Shown here one piece after another: positions 17,762 through 27,833 of a stretch of DNA of 64,000 nt. The DNA lies in contig JANQLO010000049.1 in assembly GCA_028280505.1 (NCBI GenBank), positions 1 to 64,000 on the forward strand, read 5' to 3'. The stretch's first letter is position 1; the number at the start of each line of letters is the position of its first letter. The position numbers were made by a program, and so were the translations under genes. The DNA is from Chromatiales bacterium (GTDB lineage: Bacteria > Pseudomonadota > Gammaproteobacteria > Chromatiales > Chromatiaceae). The notes under the pieces are model-generated. The model worked only from the letters and a program-made list of their open reading frames with translations, was not told the DNA's origin and searched no databases.

Positions 17762-20389
17762 ATGAAAACCAGCGCCGAAATCCGATCCGCCTTTCTCGAT
17801 TATTTTGCGAGCAAAGATCACGCGATCGTGGAATCCAGCCCCCTCGTTCCAGCCAATGATCCCACTCTGTTGTTCACGAACGCGGGCATGGTGCAGTTCA
17901 AGGATGTTTTCCTCGGCAAGGACAAGCGCAATTACGTGCGGGCCACCACGTCACAGCGCTGTGTGCGCGCCGGTGGTAAGCACAACGATTTGGAAAATGT
18001 CGGCTATACCGCGCGTCATCACACCTTTTTCGAAATGTTGGGTAACTTCAGCTTCGGCGACTATTTCAAGCGCGAAGCGATCCAATATGCCTGGGAGTTT
18101 CTGACCGAGGTGATGGGGCTGCCGGCGGACAAGCTTTGGGTGACCGTGTACCAGGAAGACGATGATGCTGCGGCGATCTGGCTCGACGAGATCGGTGTGG
18201 ATCCTGCTCGCTTTACCCGCATCGGCGACAAGCCGGGCGGTAAGCGTTTCGAGAGTGATAACTTCTGGTCCATGGGGGACACGGGCCCATGCGGACCCTG
18301 TTCCGAGGTGTTCTACGATCACGGACCCGAGGTCGAAGGTGGCCCGCCGGGTACGCCGGAAGAGGACGGCGATCGCTATATCGAGATCTGGAACCTGGTG
18401 TTCATGCAATACAATCGCGACGCCGGTGGCGAGATGACCCCCTTGCCCAAGCCGTCGGTGGATACCGGCATGGGTTTGGAGCGGTTGGCTGCGGTGATGC
18501 AGTCGGTTCATTCCAACTATGAAATCGACTTGTTCGAGGCCTTGATCAAGGCGGCGGCCGAGGCCACGGGTACGAGCGATTTGGCGTCCAAGTCGCTAAG
18601 GGTCATCGCCGATCACATCCGCTCCTGCGCCTTCCTGGTGGTCGATGGTGTCACGCCGGGCAATGAAGGGCGTGGCTATGTCCTACGTCGCATCATTCGG
18701 CGAGCGATCCGCCATGGTTACCAACTCGGACAACAACAGCCGTTTTTCTACCAATTGGTCGATGCGCTCGATGAACAAATGGGCGCGGCTTATCCGGAGT
18801 TGCACAAGGCCAGGGATTTGGTCAAACGGGTATTGAAGCTCGAGGAGGAGCGTTTTGCCGAGACCATAGAGCAGGGCATGCGCATTCTCGACGAAGCGAT
18901 CGACGGGCTCGACGACAAGGTGATTCCCGGCAGCGTGGTGTTCAAGCTGTACGACACTTATGGTTTCCCCACCGATTTGACCGCCGATATCGCACGTGAG
19001 CGGGCCTTGGAGATCGATCAGGCCGGTTTCGACGAGGCCATGGAGGGGCAGCGTGCGCGTGCGCGTGCCGCGAGCAATTTTGGCGTCGAGCAATCGGCCG
19101 AGTTCGATATCGAAGGTGAAACCGATTTCACCGGTTATGAACGTCTACAGGATTCTGCGACGGTCATTGCGCTGTTTCGCGACGGCGAATCGGCCGATCA
19201 GCTCGATTCCGGTGAGACCGGTATCGTGGTACTCGATCGGACACCTTTTTATGCGGAATCCGGCGGCCAGGCCGGGGATGCCGGTTGGTTGCGGGTTTCC
19301 GGCGATGCCGCGTTCGAGGTGCGCGACACCCAAAAACAGGCGGGTACCGTGTTCGCGCATATCGGCGAAGTGAAGTCCGGCGGTTTGCATGTCGGCGACA
19401 GCATCAACGCCGAGGTCGATACGCAGCGGCGCGCCGAGACTGCATTGAACCATTCGGCAACCCATTTGTTACACGCAGCACTGCGCAAGGTGCTCGGCGA
19501 TCACGTCACCCAGAAGGGTTCGCTGGTCGAGGCAGAACGGTTGCGTTTCGACTTTTCACATTATCAGCCGGTTACCCGAGAAGAGTTGGTCGAGATCGAG
19601 CGTTTGGTCAATGAGCAGATCCGCATGAATCACATGGTCGAAACGCGCATCATGGCGTTGGAGGATGCCAAGAACGCGGGTGCCATGGCTCTGTTCGGCG
19701 AAAAATACGACGACCAGGTTCGGGTATTGCGTATGGGCGATTTTTCTACCGAGCTTTGCGGCGGCACGCACGTGAAGGCTTTGGGTGATATCGGTCTATT
19801 CAAGATCACCGTTGAAACCGGGATTGCATCCGGCGTGCGCCGTATCGAAGCGGTCACCGGGGCAGGTGCGTTGGCCATGGTCGAGGCTGATGAAGCGCGT
19901 CTGTTGCGCATCGGTGGTTTGATTCATGCTGGCAAAGACGAACTCGAGGAAAAGCTCGGCAAGCTGCTGGAGCGCAACAAAAAACTGGAAAAGGAGCTGG
20001 AGCAGATCAAGGCGAAGCTGGCGTCCGCAGCCGGTTCGGATCTCGCCTCGCAGGCGGTTGAAGTCAATGGCGCCAAGGTGCTCGCGGCAAGGCTCGACGG
20101 TGCCGACCCGAAATCGTTGCGCGATACCTTGGATCAGCTCAAAAACAAGCTCGGCAGTGCAGTCGTCCTGTTGGCTGCGGTCAATGGCGACAAGGTCAAT
20201 TTGATTGCCGGTGTCACCAAAGATTTGACCGACCGTTGTCGTGCGGGCGATTTGGTCAAGCTCGCCGCCGAACAGGTAGGCGGCAAGGGCGGCGGTCGTC
20301 CGGACATGGCCCAGGCGGGCGGTTCTGATCCGGCGGGTGTACCCAAGGCGCTCGAACTCGCGACCGCTTGGGTCGGCGAAAAGCTTTAA
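17762..20389 (+). CDS. alaS: Alanyl-tRNA synthetase
   Basis: This 875-residue protein is full length. It has the class II catalytic core ([52 protein letters not shown]) and the tRNA-binding middle. The editing domain carries zinc-binding [12 protein letters not shown] and [15 protein letters not shown]. The C-terminal coiled-coil/DHHA1 domain ends in [12 protein letters not shown]. It charges tRNA-Ala and clears Ser- and Gly-tRNA-Ala. The order recA-recX-alaS-lysC-csrA is common in gammaproteobacteria. Confidence 0.99.
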   Translation: MKTSAEIRSAFLDYFASKDHAIVESSPLVPANDPTLLFTNAGMVQFKDVFLGKDKRNYVRATTSQRCVRAGGKHNDLENVGYTARHHTFFEMLGNFSFGDYFKREAIQYAWEFLTEVMGLPADKLWVTVYQEDDDAAAIWLDEIGVDPARFTRIGDKPGGKRFESDNFWSMGDTGPCGPCSEVFYDHGPEVEGGPPGTPEEDGDRYIEIWNLVFMQYNRDAGGEMTPLPKPSVDTGMGLERLAAVMQSVHSNYEIDLFEALIKAAAEATGTSDLASKSLRVIADHIRSCAFLVVDGVTPGNEGRGYVLRRIIRRAIRHGYQLGQQQPFFYQLVDALDEQMGAAYPELHKARDLVKRVLKLEEERFAETIEQGMRILDEAIDGLDDKVIPGSVVFKLYDTYGFPTDLTADIARERALEIDQAGFDEAMEGQRARARAASNFGVEQSAEFDIEGETDFTGYERLQDSATVIALFRDGESADQLDSGETGIVVLDRTPFYAESGGQAGDAGWLRVSGDAAFEVRDTQKQAGTVFAHIGEVKSGGLHVGDSINAEVDTQRRAETALNHSATHLLHAALRKVLGDHVTQKGSLVEAERLRFDFSHYQPVTREELVEIERLVNEQIRMNHMVETRIMALEDAKNAGAMALFGEKYDDQVRVLRMGDFSTELCGGTHVKALGDIGLFKITVETGIASGVRRIEAVTGAGALAMVEADEARLLRIGGLIHAGKDELEEKLGKLLERNKKLEKELEQIKAKLASAAGSDLASQAVEVNGAKVLAARLDGADPKSLRDTLDQLKNKLGSAVVLLAAVNGDKVNLIAGVTKDLTDRCRAGDLVKLAAEQVGGKGGGRPDMAQAGGSDPAGVPKALELATAWVGEKL

Positions 20390-20478
20390 TTTGGCGTCGA
20401 AATAGTGTTAAATCGCGCGTTTTTTCGGCCCGGCGGTTGTCGGGCCGCGTTAATTTCAAACGAAGGATCCGCGGCGAT

Positions 20479-21708
20479 ATGGCGCTGATTGTCCAGAAAT
20501 TTGGGGGTACCTCGGTCGGTTCGGTCGAGCGCATCCAGAATGTCGCCCAGCGGGTGAAGCGTCATCGCGACCAGGGCGACGATGTGGTCGTCGTGGTATC
20601 GGCGATGTCGGGCGAAACCAATCGTCTTATCGGTCTGGCCAAAGAAATTAGTGATACCCCCAGTCCGCGTGAAATGGATGTACTGGTGTCGACCGGTGAG
20701 CAGGTGACCATCGCACTGTTGTGTCTCGCGCTGCAGGAGATCGGTTGTGCTGCGCGTTCCTATACCGGCGCCCAAGTACACATTCTCACCGATAGCGCCC
20801 ATTCCAAGGCACGTATCATGGACATCGATCACGCCCGCGTCTGTGCCGACATCAAGGCCGGACGGGTTGTCGTCGTGGCCGGATTCCAGGGCGTAGACCA
20901 GCATGGCGATATCACCACATTGGGGCGCGGTGGGTCGGACACCACCGCGGTCGCAATGGCGGCGGCACTGGATGCGGACGAATGCCAGATTTTTACCGAT
21001 GTCGATGGTGTCTACACAACTGACCCGCGGGTCGAACCCCAAGCACGTAAGCTCAATCGCATTACCTTCGAGGAAATGCTGGAGATGGCAAGCCTGGGTT
21101 CGAAGGTGCTGCAAATCCGCGCAGTGGAATTTGCCGGCAAATACAATGTGCCTTTGCGCGTGCTGTCCAGTTTCGAAGACGGCGGCGAAGGTACCCTGAT
21201 CAGTCTGGAGGAAGATGTCGTGGAAGCGGCAAAGATTTCCGGTATCGCGTTCAATCGCGACGAAGCCAAGTTGACTATTCGCGGCGTGCCCGATCACCCC
21301 GGTATTGCCTATCAGATTCTGGGGCCGATAGGCGATGCCAATATCGAAGTCGATATGATCGTGCAGAATATCGCGCATGACGATACCACCGATTTCACCT
21401 TTACCGTGAATCGTTCCGAGTACAACAAGGCGTTGAGTATCTTGGAAAAGATCTCTGCAGACCTGGGTGCCCGCGAGGTTGTGGGAGACGACAAGATCAT
21501 CAAGATTTCCCTGGTCGGTGTCGGTATGCGTTCACATGCAGGTATAGCCAGCAAAATGTTCGAGACTTTGTCTAAAGAGGGGATCAACATTCAGATGATC
21601 TCCACTTCGGAGATAAAGATTTCGGTTGTAGTGGACGAAAAGTATCTCGAGCTTGGTGTGCGCTCGTTGCACGATGCATTCGATTTGGCTGAGGAATCTA
21701 CAGCCTGA
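20479..21708 (+). CDS. lysC: Aspartate kinase, lysine/threonine-regulated type
   Basis: This 409-residue protein starts [20 protein letters not shown]. It has a kinase domain ([43 protein letters not shown]) and two C-terminal ACT domains (about residues 265-409; [34 protein letters not shown]). It phosphorylates aspartate, the first step to Lys, Met, Thr and diaminopimelate; ACT domains mediate feedback inhibition. GAAGGA before 20479 and the family length fix the start. The 89 bp upstream are too short for a lysine riboswitch. Confidence 0.97.
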   Translation: MALIVQKFGGTSVGSVERIQNVAQRVKRHRDQGDDVVVVVSAMSGETNRLIGLAKEISDTPSPREMDVLVSTGEQVTIALLCLALQEIGCAARSYTGAQVHILTDSAHSKARIMDIDHARVCADIKAGRVVVVAGFQGVDQHGDITTLGRGGSDTTAVAMAAALDADECQIFTDVDGVYTTDPRVEPQARKLNRITFEEMLEMASLGSKVLQIRAVEFAGKYNVPLRVLSSFEDGGEGTLISLEEDVVEAAKISGIAFNRDEAKLTIRGVPDHPGIAYQILGPIGDANIEVDMIVQNIAHDDTTDFTFTVNRSEYNKALSILEKISADLGAREVVGDDKIIKISLVGVGMRSHAGIASKMFETLSKEGINIQMISTSEIKISVVVDEKYLELGVRSLHDAFDLAEESTA

Positions 21709-21864
21709 AGCGATGCGCCGCCTTCTGCTACGACTCGGAAGTTGTTAGTATTGTTGAGCCCTCGATCCAGAATAAAAAAGGGCAGTGTTGGCAAACGTAC
21801 ATATTTCAGTGGTGTCTAACGGATCGCGACCGCCACCGGGATATGTTTGGAAAGGAGTGGTTCC

Positions 21865-22047
21865 ATGTTGATTCTTACTCGTAGGGTTGGAGAAACCCTG
21901 ATGATTGGCGACGAAGTGACCGTCACTGTGCTGGGTGTTAAAGGTAATCAGGTACGTATCGGCGTCAATGCGCCGCGGGACGTATCGGTACACCGCGAAG
22001 AAATCTACGACCGTATCAAGCGCGAAAACGGCGAACACAATCGCTGA
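21865..22047 (+). CDS. csrA: Carbon storage regulator CsrA
   Basis: This 60-residue protein reads [20 protein letters not shown] followed by [16 protein letters not shown] and HREEI, with the RNA-contact residues Leu4, Arg6 and Arg44-region intact. CsrA dimers bind GGA-bearing hairpins in mRNA leaders and control metabolism, motility and biofilm. AAGGAG precedes the ATG at 21865. The position after alaS-lysC and before tRNA-Ser is the classic gammaproteobacterial one. Confidence 0.97.
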   Translation: MLILTRRVGETLMIGDEVTVTVLGVKGNQVRIGVNAPRDVSVHREEIYDRIKRENGEHNR

Positions 22048-22131
22048 CGCTATTGTTATTCGGCAGCGCATGTCGAATAATCGCGCTGCCCTCGATGGTC
22101 CAGAATCACCGAGGGATCAAGGTATAAATTC

Positions 22132-22153
22132 GGAGAGATGGCCGAGTGGCTGA
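22132..22153 (+). pseudogene. Truncated 5' fragment of a second tRNA-Ser
   Basis: The first 22 bases of the tRNA-Ser(GCT) gene (acceptor strand and start of the D-arm) occur here exactly, then the match stops. Upstream flanks also match: CGAATAATCGCGCT lies 58 bases before this fragment (22074) and 59 bases before the intact tRNA (22226). This is the remnant of a tandem duplication unit of about 153 bp. It retains a TATAAAT box at 22123-22129 that the intact copy lacks. Confidence 0.75.
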
Positions 22154-22179
22154 CCAGACAGCCTTGGCTATCGCAGAAC

Positions 22180-22197
22180 GCCGTCACGCGTGACGGC
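22180..22197. repeat. Perfect 18-bp palindrome between tRNA-Ser copies
   Basis: GCCGTCACGCGTGACGGC equals its own reverse complement. It lies between the tRNA-Ser fragment and the intact gene, and is followed by a short hairpin-like CCCCGAAGGGG and, at about 22242-22258, ATGACCC-GTA-GGGTCAT. None has a T-tract. They may be protein-binding or recombination-related sites; purpose unknown. Confidence 0.5.
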
Positions 22198-22284
22198 GGC
22201 CCCGAAGGGGTGAGGCACACAGTGCCGAATAATCGCGCTCCCCGACATGACCCGTAGGGTCATTGGAGCGCCGACCACAGATTT

Positions 22285-22377
22285 GGAGAGATGGCCGAGT
22301 GGCTGAAGGCGCTCCCCTGCTAAGGGAGTATGGGGTTAATAGCTCCATCGAGGGTTCGAATCCCTCTCTCTCCGCCA
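22285..22377 (+). tRNA. tRNA-Ser (anticodon GCT)
   Basis: The gene is complete with an encoded CCA end. Acceptor strands GGAGAGA and TCTCTCC pair, the anticodon loop CTGCTAA within stem CCC/GGG gives GCT (reads AGC/AGU), a long variable arm is present as expected for serine tRNA, and the T-arm contains GGTTCGAATCC. It lies downstream of csrA, the usual place. Confidence 0.97.
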
Positions 22378-22449
22378 TTATTCTTTGCGAATTGTTGGTT
22401 TTGCATTGACAGGCCCGTCAAAAGAAACCAAAATCCGCGCCTCGATTTT

Positions 22450-22526
22450 GCGCCCGTAGCTCAGCTGGATAGAGTACCTGGCTACGAACCAGGTGGTCGG
22501 AGGTTCGAATCCTTCCGGGCGCGCCA
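22450..22526 (+). tRNA. tRNA-Arg (anticodon ACG)
   Basis: A 77-nt gene with an encoded CCA. Acceptor strands GCGCCCG and CGGGCGC pair, the anticodon stem CCTGG/CCAGG holds CTACGAA giving ACG, and the T-arm is GGAGG-TTCGAAT-CCTTC. The gene is directly followed by an intrinsic terminator. Its 3' end is repeated 10.2 kb downstream, which marks it as a likely integration target. Confidence 0.97.
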
Positions 22527-22527
22527 T
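22510..22527 (+). repeat. Left copy of 18-bp att-like direct repeat (tRNA-Arg 3' end)
   Basis: TCCTTCCGGGCGCGCCAT, the last 17 bases of tRNA-Arg plus one, recurs exactly at 32746-32763 in the same orientation. Tyrosine-integrase islands usually insert here and leave such a pair. The bracketed segment holds accessory genes only. Confidence 0.6.
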
Positions 22528-22536
22528 GCAGCAACA

Positions 22537-22566
22537 AAAGGTCTGGTATTCGCCGGACCTTTTTTA
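22537..22566 (+). terminator. Intrinsic terminator after tRNA-Arg
   Basis: The stem AAAGGTCTGG pairs with CCGGACCTTT (one T-G wobble) around a six-base loop, followed by a run of T. It ends the csrA/tRNA transcript and lies inside the left edge of the putative island. Confidence 0.85.
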
Positions 22567-22890
22567 TTGCGCATGAGTTTTGAAGGGGCAGTGCGGTGCT
22601 CCCGATAACTACGGACCGCCAATTGTTCAAGCGGACGTTTGCTCCTTCGTCACCCGCCGCAATTCGGCTTTTCAACGCCGCAGTTTTTCCGGCCGCACGC
22701 TGATCATTCGATGCTGGTTGTCTTGTTGACCGCACCGGCGGACGCCATAGCCACGCGTGGTCATTGTTGGTGCAATCGTGTTGCTCGGGAGGGAGCGGGT
22801 GCCAGGGGGGGCGAGTCATGCCGATATTTTGAACGAACGGTCGGTATGTATTATTATTTCATTAGGCAACTCGACACGGAGCTTCCGCCC
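22567..22890. other. Intergenic region before the TetR efflux operon
   Basis: No gene is supported here. The bases from about 22829 to 22850 (GAACGAACGGTCGGTATGTA near its centre) resemble the half-palindromic operators of TetR-family autorepressors and lie just before the tetR start, so an operator there is plausible. No -35/-10 pair is convincing. Confidence 0.4.
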
Positions 22891-23502
22891 ATGCCCGACC
22901 AGGCGCCGCAGAACAAAAAAACGCTGGCTTCGCAGCAGATGCGTCAGAAAATCCTGCAGAGCACGATAGAGATTATCGGTAGCGAGGGGTATGTAGCGCT
23001 CACCGCCAGCCGGTTGAGCGAGCACGCGAATATCAGCAAGGGTGCGCTCTACCACCATTTCGCCAATCTTGATGACGTCAGGATGAGCGCATTGGCGTCT
23101 CTACTGACTATGTTCGTCGCTGCAGAATCTGATGACACGGCGAGTTTTGGCGATTTCCTCGATGCCAGCGGAGAGCGCTTATTCAATCGGATGAAAAAAC
23201 AGCCTGTGGCGATGAAGGCCCTGTACGCCTTCATCTTTCAGGCATTGGTCGATGACGCGCTGAAGCCGCAGATCAGGGCATTGATGATGCAAAGCCTCAA
23301 TGAGTACACCGAAGTCATCGGGCGCTACTTTCCGGCACTCTCAGCCAAGCAGCGGAGCCGGGTTGTCTTGATACTGGACGCTTATTTCGGCGGTGCCGTA
23401 TTTCAGTGGTTCCTGCTCGATGACGAAGCGGCGTGCCTGGCCGGTTGGCAGCAGTTCAGCGGCATGTTGCTCGACACGCTGCAGGCAATGGAGAGGCTAT
23501 GA
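22891..23502 (+). CDS. TetR family transcriptional regulator
   Basis: This 203-residue protein has an N-terminal TetR DNA-binding domain (about residues 17-63): ILQSTIEIIGSEGYVALTAS, LSEHANISKGALYHHFANLD. A variable helical ligand domain follows. It overlaps the MFP gene by four bases (ATGA), so it almost certainly controls this efflux operon and itself. The start at 22891 follows GGAGCTTCC weakly; the frame is open upstream but not conserved. The ligand is unknown. Confidence 0.9.
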   Translation: MPDQAPQNKKTLASQQMRQKILQSTIEIIGSEGYVALTASRLSEHANISKGALYHHFANLDDVRMSALASLLTMFVAAESDDTASFGDFLDASGERLFNRMKKQPVAMKALYAFIFQALVDDALKPQIRALMMQSLNEYTEVIGRYFPALSAKQRSRVVLILDAYFGGAVFQWFLLDDEAACLAGWQQFSGMLLDTLQAMERL

Positions 23503-24557
23503 AAAATCTCCTGGCGGCCTTCATCGTTACCTTTCTCTCAGCCTGCAATCCCGCGCCTCAACCCAACCACTTTCAGGCATCGCCGGTCATCAAGGTCCAA
23601 ACCCAAGTGATGGAGGCGACCACCCTACAAGGGGAAATCAAGGTTTTTGGCGTCGTCGAATCAGCAAAGAAAATCGATCTGAATGTGGAATTTTCCGCGC
23701 CGGTGGAAAAGGTGCTGGTGGACGAAGGGCAGACCGTCCACCGTCAACAGCCGCTATTGATTCTTGATACCGGCAAACTGACGCTAACCTTGAAACAGAC
23801 ACAGCAGGTACTGGTGCAGGCCAGAATACAAAAAGAGAATGCGGCGTTACGTTTCGAACGCGTCAAAACGCTGAAGAACAGCGATACGGTTTCCCAACAG
23901 CAATATGACGAAGCGGGTTTCACGCTTGATGAGGCGACCGCGAGAATCCGCGAGCTTACTGCTCAACTGCAGATCATTGAACGTGACCTGGAAAACCGCG
24001 TTGTGCGCAGTCCTGTCGATGCCATTGTCGATAGTCGTCATGTTGAAGCCGGGCAATCCATAACGGCGTACCAGCCGTTGATCGCCTTGCAGGCGATCGA
24101 GAGCTACAAGGTGTCCGTGTTTGTCGGCGAACACCATTTGCCTTATCTACAGGTGGGTAACCACGGCCGTATCGACACGGTTGCCGGCATGTTCGAGTCG
24201 ACAATCTACTCGATCTCCGCCGATTCGGATGCACAGACCGGTAACTATGAAATCAAGCTGCTGCTCAACGGAGAAAGCAACCGCTTAAGGCCGGGCATGA
24301 CCGCTGAGGTCAGACTCATAAGCTCTGTGGTCCCGGGTCAATTGGTTATTCCTGAGTCAGCGCTCTTCGCCTGGCAGGGTCAGCATGTGGTTTACACGGT
24401 TGAGGACGGGCGAGCACAACGGCACCCGGTGGAAGTTGCCCTCGGTTTCGATGACCGGCTCCTCATCGGCTCGGGGCTTGATGTGGGCGATGAAGTTGTT
24501 ATCGCCGGTGCGAATCAGTTGACGCAGGACTCCCTCGTGGAGGTCACGAATGAGTGA
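23499..24557 (+). CDS. RND efflux periplasmic adaptor lipoprotein
   Basis: This 352-residue membrane-fusion protein is anchored through a lipobox (FLSACN). The order is typical: barrel-sandwich half (VEFSAPVEKVLVDEGQTVH), alpha hairpin (about residues 95-165), second lipoyl half (RVVRSPVDAIVDSRHVEAG), then beta-barrel and membrane-proximal domains (VVIPESALFAWQGQHVVYTV-like). It links an RND pump to an outer-membrane channel. It overlaps both neighbours, forming a tetR-MFP-RND operon. No outer-membrane factor is encoded nearby. Confidence 0.93.
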   Translation: MKNLLAAFIVTFLSACNPAPQPNHFQASPVIKVQTQVMEATTLQGEIKVFGVVESAKKIDLNVEFSAPVEKVLVDEGQTVHRQQPLLILDTGKLTLTLKQTQQVLVQARIQKENAALRFERVKTLKNSDTVSQQQYDEAGFTLDEATARIRELTAQLQIIERDLENRVVRSPVDAIVDSRHVEAGQSITAYQPLIALQAIESYKVSVFVGEHHLPYLQVGNHGRIDTVAGMFESTIYSISADSDAQTGNYEIKLLLNGESNRLRPGMTAEVRLISSVVPGQLVIPESALFAWQGQHVVYTVEDGRAQRHPVEVALGFDDRLLIGSGLDVGDEVVIAGANQLTQDSLVEVTNE

Positions 24558-27500
24558 GCCGGTGCGCTTCTTCATCGAACGCCCCAAGTTGGTCAATCTG
24601 ATCATGGGACTGGTGTTGGTGCTTGGCCTGCTCAGTCTGCAGGCATCCCGTTACGAGGTGACGCCGCACATCGATATGGGCGTAGTGACGGTGACGACGA
24701 CCAAGGCCGGTGCCGGACCGGAAGAGGTTGAGCTGAGCATCAGTCTGGTATTGGAAGAAGAGCTACTCAAGGTCGACGGCATTCGCAAGGTGTTCTCGCG
24801 CAGTATGGAGGGCCTGTCGCTGATCACGCTGAACCTGGATCCCGACACGCCAGACAAGCGTAAGGTATTGGCCGAGATACAGAAGGCCGTAGATCGCGCG
24901 CAAAGCCGCTTGCCGAAAGACCTTATCGACAAACCGCTGGTCGAGGAGTTGGGGTCGGACAACATACCGGTGGCCGAGCTGCATATCACCGGCGCCGTGT
25001 CCGAGGAGACGCTGAGACAACAGGCACGGCAGTGGCAACAGAAGCTGCGCAATGTCAGCGGTGTTTCGGGTGTGGAACGGCTGGGGTACCGTCGCCCGGA
25101 AGTCGCCATTCAGCTAGACCAGCATCGCATGCTGCAACTGGGTATCTCGATCGACGAGATCGAACAGGCCATTGCACTACGCAATGTACGCGACAGCGGT
25201 GGCTCCATCCGATCGATGGTGCACGAAAGGAAGGTATTAACGATCGGGCAGTTCGCTGATCCGCTGGATGTCGGCGACGTGATTATCCGCAGCCGTGAAC
25301 CCGGCAACGCAGTGATGCTGCGCGATGTGGCGAAGGTGGTGCCGACCTACGAGGATTGGCAGGTGCAGCTCCGCACCGACGGTCAGTTGAGCGTTGCCTT
25401 GCAGATCAAAAAACAGGCGACTGCGGACGAATTCGAGACGCTGGATCGGGTGCGTGAGTTGATCGAGCAGGAGTCCGAGCTTCTGCCCGGCGGTGTCCGG
25501 CTGAAGCTGGTCAACGATGTGTCCCGCTTTACCAAAGACATGCTGCAGACCCTGGTCAACAACGCCTGGATGGGATTGATTTCGGTATTCCTGATTCTGT
25601 GGTTGTTTCTCGGACGACGTTTGGCGCTCTGGGTCAGCGTCGGTCTGCCTTTCTCCATCCTGGCGACATTTGCCGCGCTGTTGTTCACCGGTTACTCCGT
25701 CAACAGCATCACCTTGATGGCGCTGATTCTGGTTCTGGGCATGTTGGTAGACGACGCCATCGTCACCGCCGAGAGCATTCAGTCACGACGCGAATCGGGG
25801 TTGTCACGCAAGGACGCTGCGATCATGGGAACCCGGGACGTCGCCGCGCCCGTCTTCGTCAGTGTGTTAACGACCATCATCGCCTTTCTGCCGTTGTTGA
25901 CGCTGGGTGGGCTGGAAGGGGAGTTCGTCGCGGTCATCCCCGTGGTCATCGCGTTGATGCTGTTGGTATCCTTGTTTGAAAGCAAGTTTCTGCTGCCCGC
26001 CCACCTGGCACACAGCGCTTTCAAGACGGAGCAGCGCCGCTGGTTGGCCGCTGCACAAAAACGCTACGAGGCGGTTATCTTGCGGCTGCTGCAACACCGC
26101 GGTAAGGCCGCGCTGACCATCGTTCTGCTGTTCGTCGCAATCATTGCGGTGAGCGCATCGCTGATCCGTTTCCAGCTCTATCCGGAAACGGCGGTCGACA
26201 CCATTCATGTGCAACTCGAATTGCCCAACGGCACCGCCTTTGACAGTACCGTCAGCCGGGTAACGGCGCTGGAGCGAGCGATACGGGCTGAAATAGTCCC
26301 GCACGATCTGCTCAATGTCGTCAGCCAGGTCGGGCATCACGATACCGATCTGTACGGCGTGTCGGAAGGGAGGAATCAGGCCTGGGCGTTGATCACCGTC
26401 TATCTCAAACCCTTGGGGCAGTTGCAGACGAAACCGGACGTGACGCTGGCAAAACTGAAGGCGTTGGCGGCACGACAGTCGGATCTGGCATCGATAAGGG
26501 TGGAACCGTTGAAGGATACACCGGTCATGGGCAAGCCGGTTGAATTGGAAATCATGTCCGACGGCGATGAGAAGCTCGCCGTGGCGACCGAGGTGAAGTC
26601 CTTCCTATCGACGGTGGCGGGTGTCACCGAGGTGTGGGACAGCCGGAAGACCGGCAAGGCGATTCTCGATCTGAAGTTCAACTACCACAACCTCGCCGGT
26701 TACGGCCTGACGGTTAAAGAGGTGGCCAATGCCGTCCGCGTAGCGATGGATGGCCTGATCATTGCCGAGCAGCAGCTGGCTGCGGAACGCACCTACTTCC
26801 GACTCAGGTTCCCGCGCGCAGGACGTGAGAAGCTCAGTACGTTGAAGGACCTGTTCATTGTCAATGAACTGGGAGAGGCCGTGGCGCTTACCGCCGTTGC
26901 CGGCTTCAGCCTGCGACCGGGCGATAGCGACATCAAACACTACGCCGGCCGCAGAACCGTTACCGTCTACGCTGATATCGACACCCGTGTCACCGATGTT
27001 GTGAAAGTGAATGGGCAGCTTCGGCAGTACCTCGCCGATCAGGATTGGCGTCATCGGTATCCGGACGTCGCTTTTCACCAGGGCGGGGAGTTGGAGCAGC
27101 AACAGCAGTCGTACGGCAACCTCGGTGTCGCCTTTGTTGCCTGTCTCTTGATGATTCTGTTCGTACTGGTGGTGCTGTTCAACTCATTCAGTCAGCCGTT
27201 ACTGATACTGGCGGTGATTCCATTCAGTATTGCCGGCGTGCTGGTGTCATTTGCCGCGCAAGGTTTGGCAATGAGCTTTCTTGCGATGACCGGTGTACTG
27301 GGCCTGGTCGGCGTACTGGTCAATGATGCCGTCGTGATGATCCACACGCTGAACCGTGAACAAGACCGCCTCGATGTAGCGCTTATCGCCCGGCGTGCCG
27401 CAACACGCTTTCGCCCTATTGTGATCACCTCGTTGACCACGTTGGTCGGTCTCTTCCCCACCGCTTACGGATGGGGCGGGGAGAATCCCTTTGTCGCGCC

Positions 27501-27657
27501 GATGGTCATGGCCATGGTGTGGGGCGTGCTGTTCGGAACGCTGATCTCCCTGTTGCTATTGCCTTGCCTCTACATGCTGAACGAGGATCTCTGGCATCGG
27601 CTCGGGCACAGGGGAAGCAAAAGGTTCGCTGGCACGGCAACACCAACGCAGGCATGA
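24550..27657 (+). CDS. RND efflux transporter, AcrB/MdtBC-like
   Basis: This 1035-residue inner-membrane pump has the RND plan: one N-terminal helix (LVNLIMGLVLVLGLLSLQ), a periplasmic porter loop, helices 2-6 with the proton relay in ALILVLGMLVDDAIVTAE, a second porter loop, helices 8-12 and FRPIVITSLTTLVGLFP. It exports hydrophobic or amphiphilic compounds by proton antiport; the substrate cannot be read. It overlaps the adaptor gene by eight bases. It must borrow a TolC-like channel from elsewhere. Confidence 0.94.
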   Translation: MSEPVRFFIERPKLVNLIMGLVLVLGLLSLQASRYEVTPHIDMGVVTVTTTKAGAGPEEVELSISLVLEEELLKVDGIRKVFSRSMEGLSLITLNLDPDTPDKRKVLAEIQKAVDRAQSRLPKDLIDKPLVEELGSDNIPVAELHITGAVSEETLRQQARQWQQKLRNVSGVSGVERLGYRRPEVAIQLDQHRMLQLGISIDEIEQAIALRNVRDSGGSIRSMVHERKVLTIGQFADPLDVGDVIIRSREPGNAVMLRDVAKVVPTYEDWQVQLRTDGQLSVALQIKKQATADEFETLDRVRELIEQESELLPGGVRLKLVNDVSRFTKDMLQTLVNNAWMGLISVFLILWLFLGRRLALWVSVGLPFSILATFAALLFTGYSVNSITLMALILVLGMLVDDAIVTAESIQSRRESGLSRKDAAIMGTRDVAAPVFVSVLTTIIAFLPLLTLGGLEGEFVAVIPVVIALMLLVSLFESKFLLPAHLAHSAFKTEQRRWLAAAQKRYEAVILRLLQHRGKAALTIVLLFVAIIAVSASLIRFQLYPETAVDTIHVQLELPNGTAFDSTVSRVTALERAIRAEIVPHDLLNVVSQVGHHDTDLYGVSEGRNQAWALITVYLKPLGQLQTKPDVTLAKLKALAARQSDLASIRVEPLKDTPVMGKPVELEIMSDGDEKLAVATEVKSFLSTVAGVTEVWDSRKTGKAILDLKFNYHNLAGYGLTVKEVANAVRVAMDGLIIAEQQLAAERTYFRLRFPRAGREKLSTLKDLFIVNELGEAVALTAVAGFSLRPGDSDIKHYAGRRTVTVYADIDTRVTDVVKVNGQLRQYLADQDWRHRYPDVAFHQGGELEQQQQSYGNLGVAFVACLLMILFVLVVLFNSFSQPLLILAVIPFSIAGVLVSFAAQGLAMSFLAMTGVLGLVGVLVNDAVVMIHTLNREQDRLDVALIARRAATRFRPIVITSLTTLVGLFPTAYGWGGENPFVAPMVMAMVWGVLFGTLISLLLLPCLYMLNEDLWHRLGHRGSKRFAGTATPTQA

Positions 27658-27833
27658 ACTACTCCGTCCACTGACAGCAACTCGTGTGTTTTCATTGGTC
27701 ATTGAAAGGAAGATGGTGTCGGTTTTTTTTACAGCCGTGCAGGCACTGCGGGGCAAGACTTTGAAATCCGGATTCTTTTTTTACTGGTGTGTAACTTGCA
27801 TGTAGTCGATTACTCCCAACGGAGGATCAAGTG

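Noticed and set aside
20390..20478. Lysine riboswitch before lysC
   Set aside because: Only 89 bp are available and no multi-helix aptamer pattern is visible.
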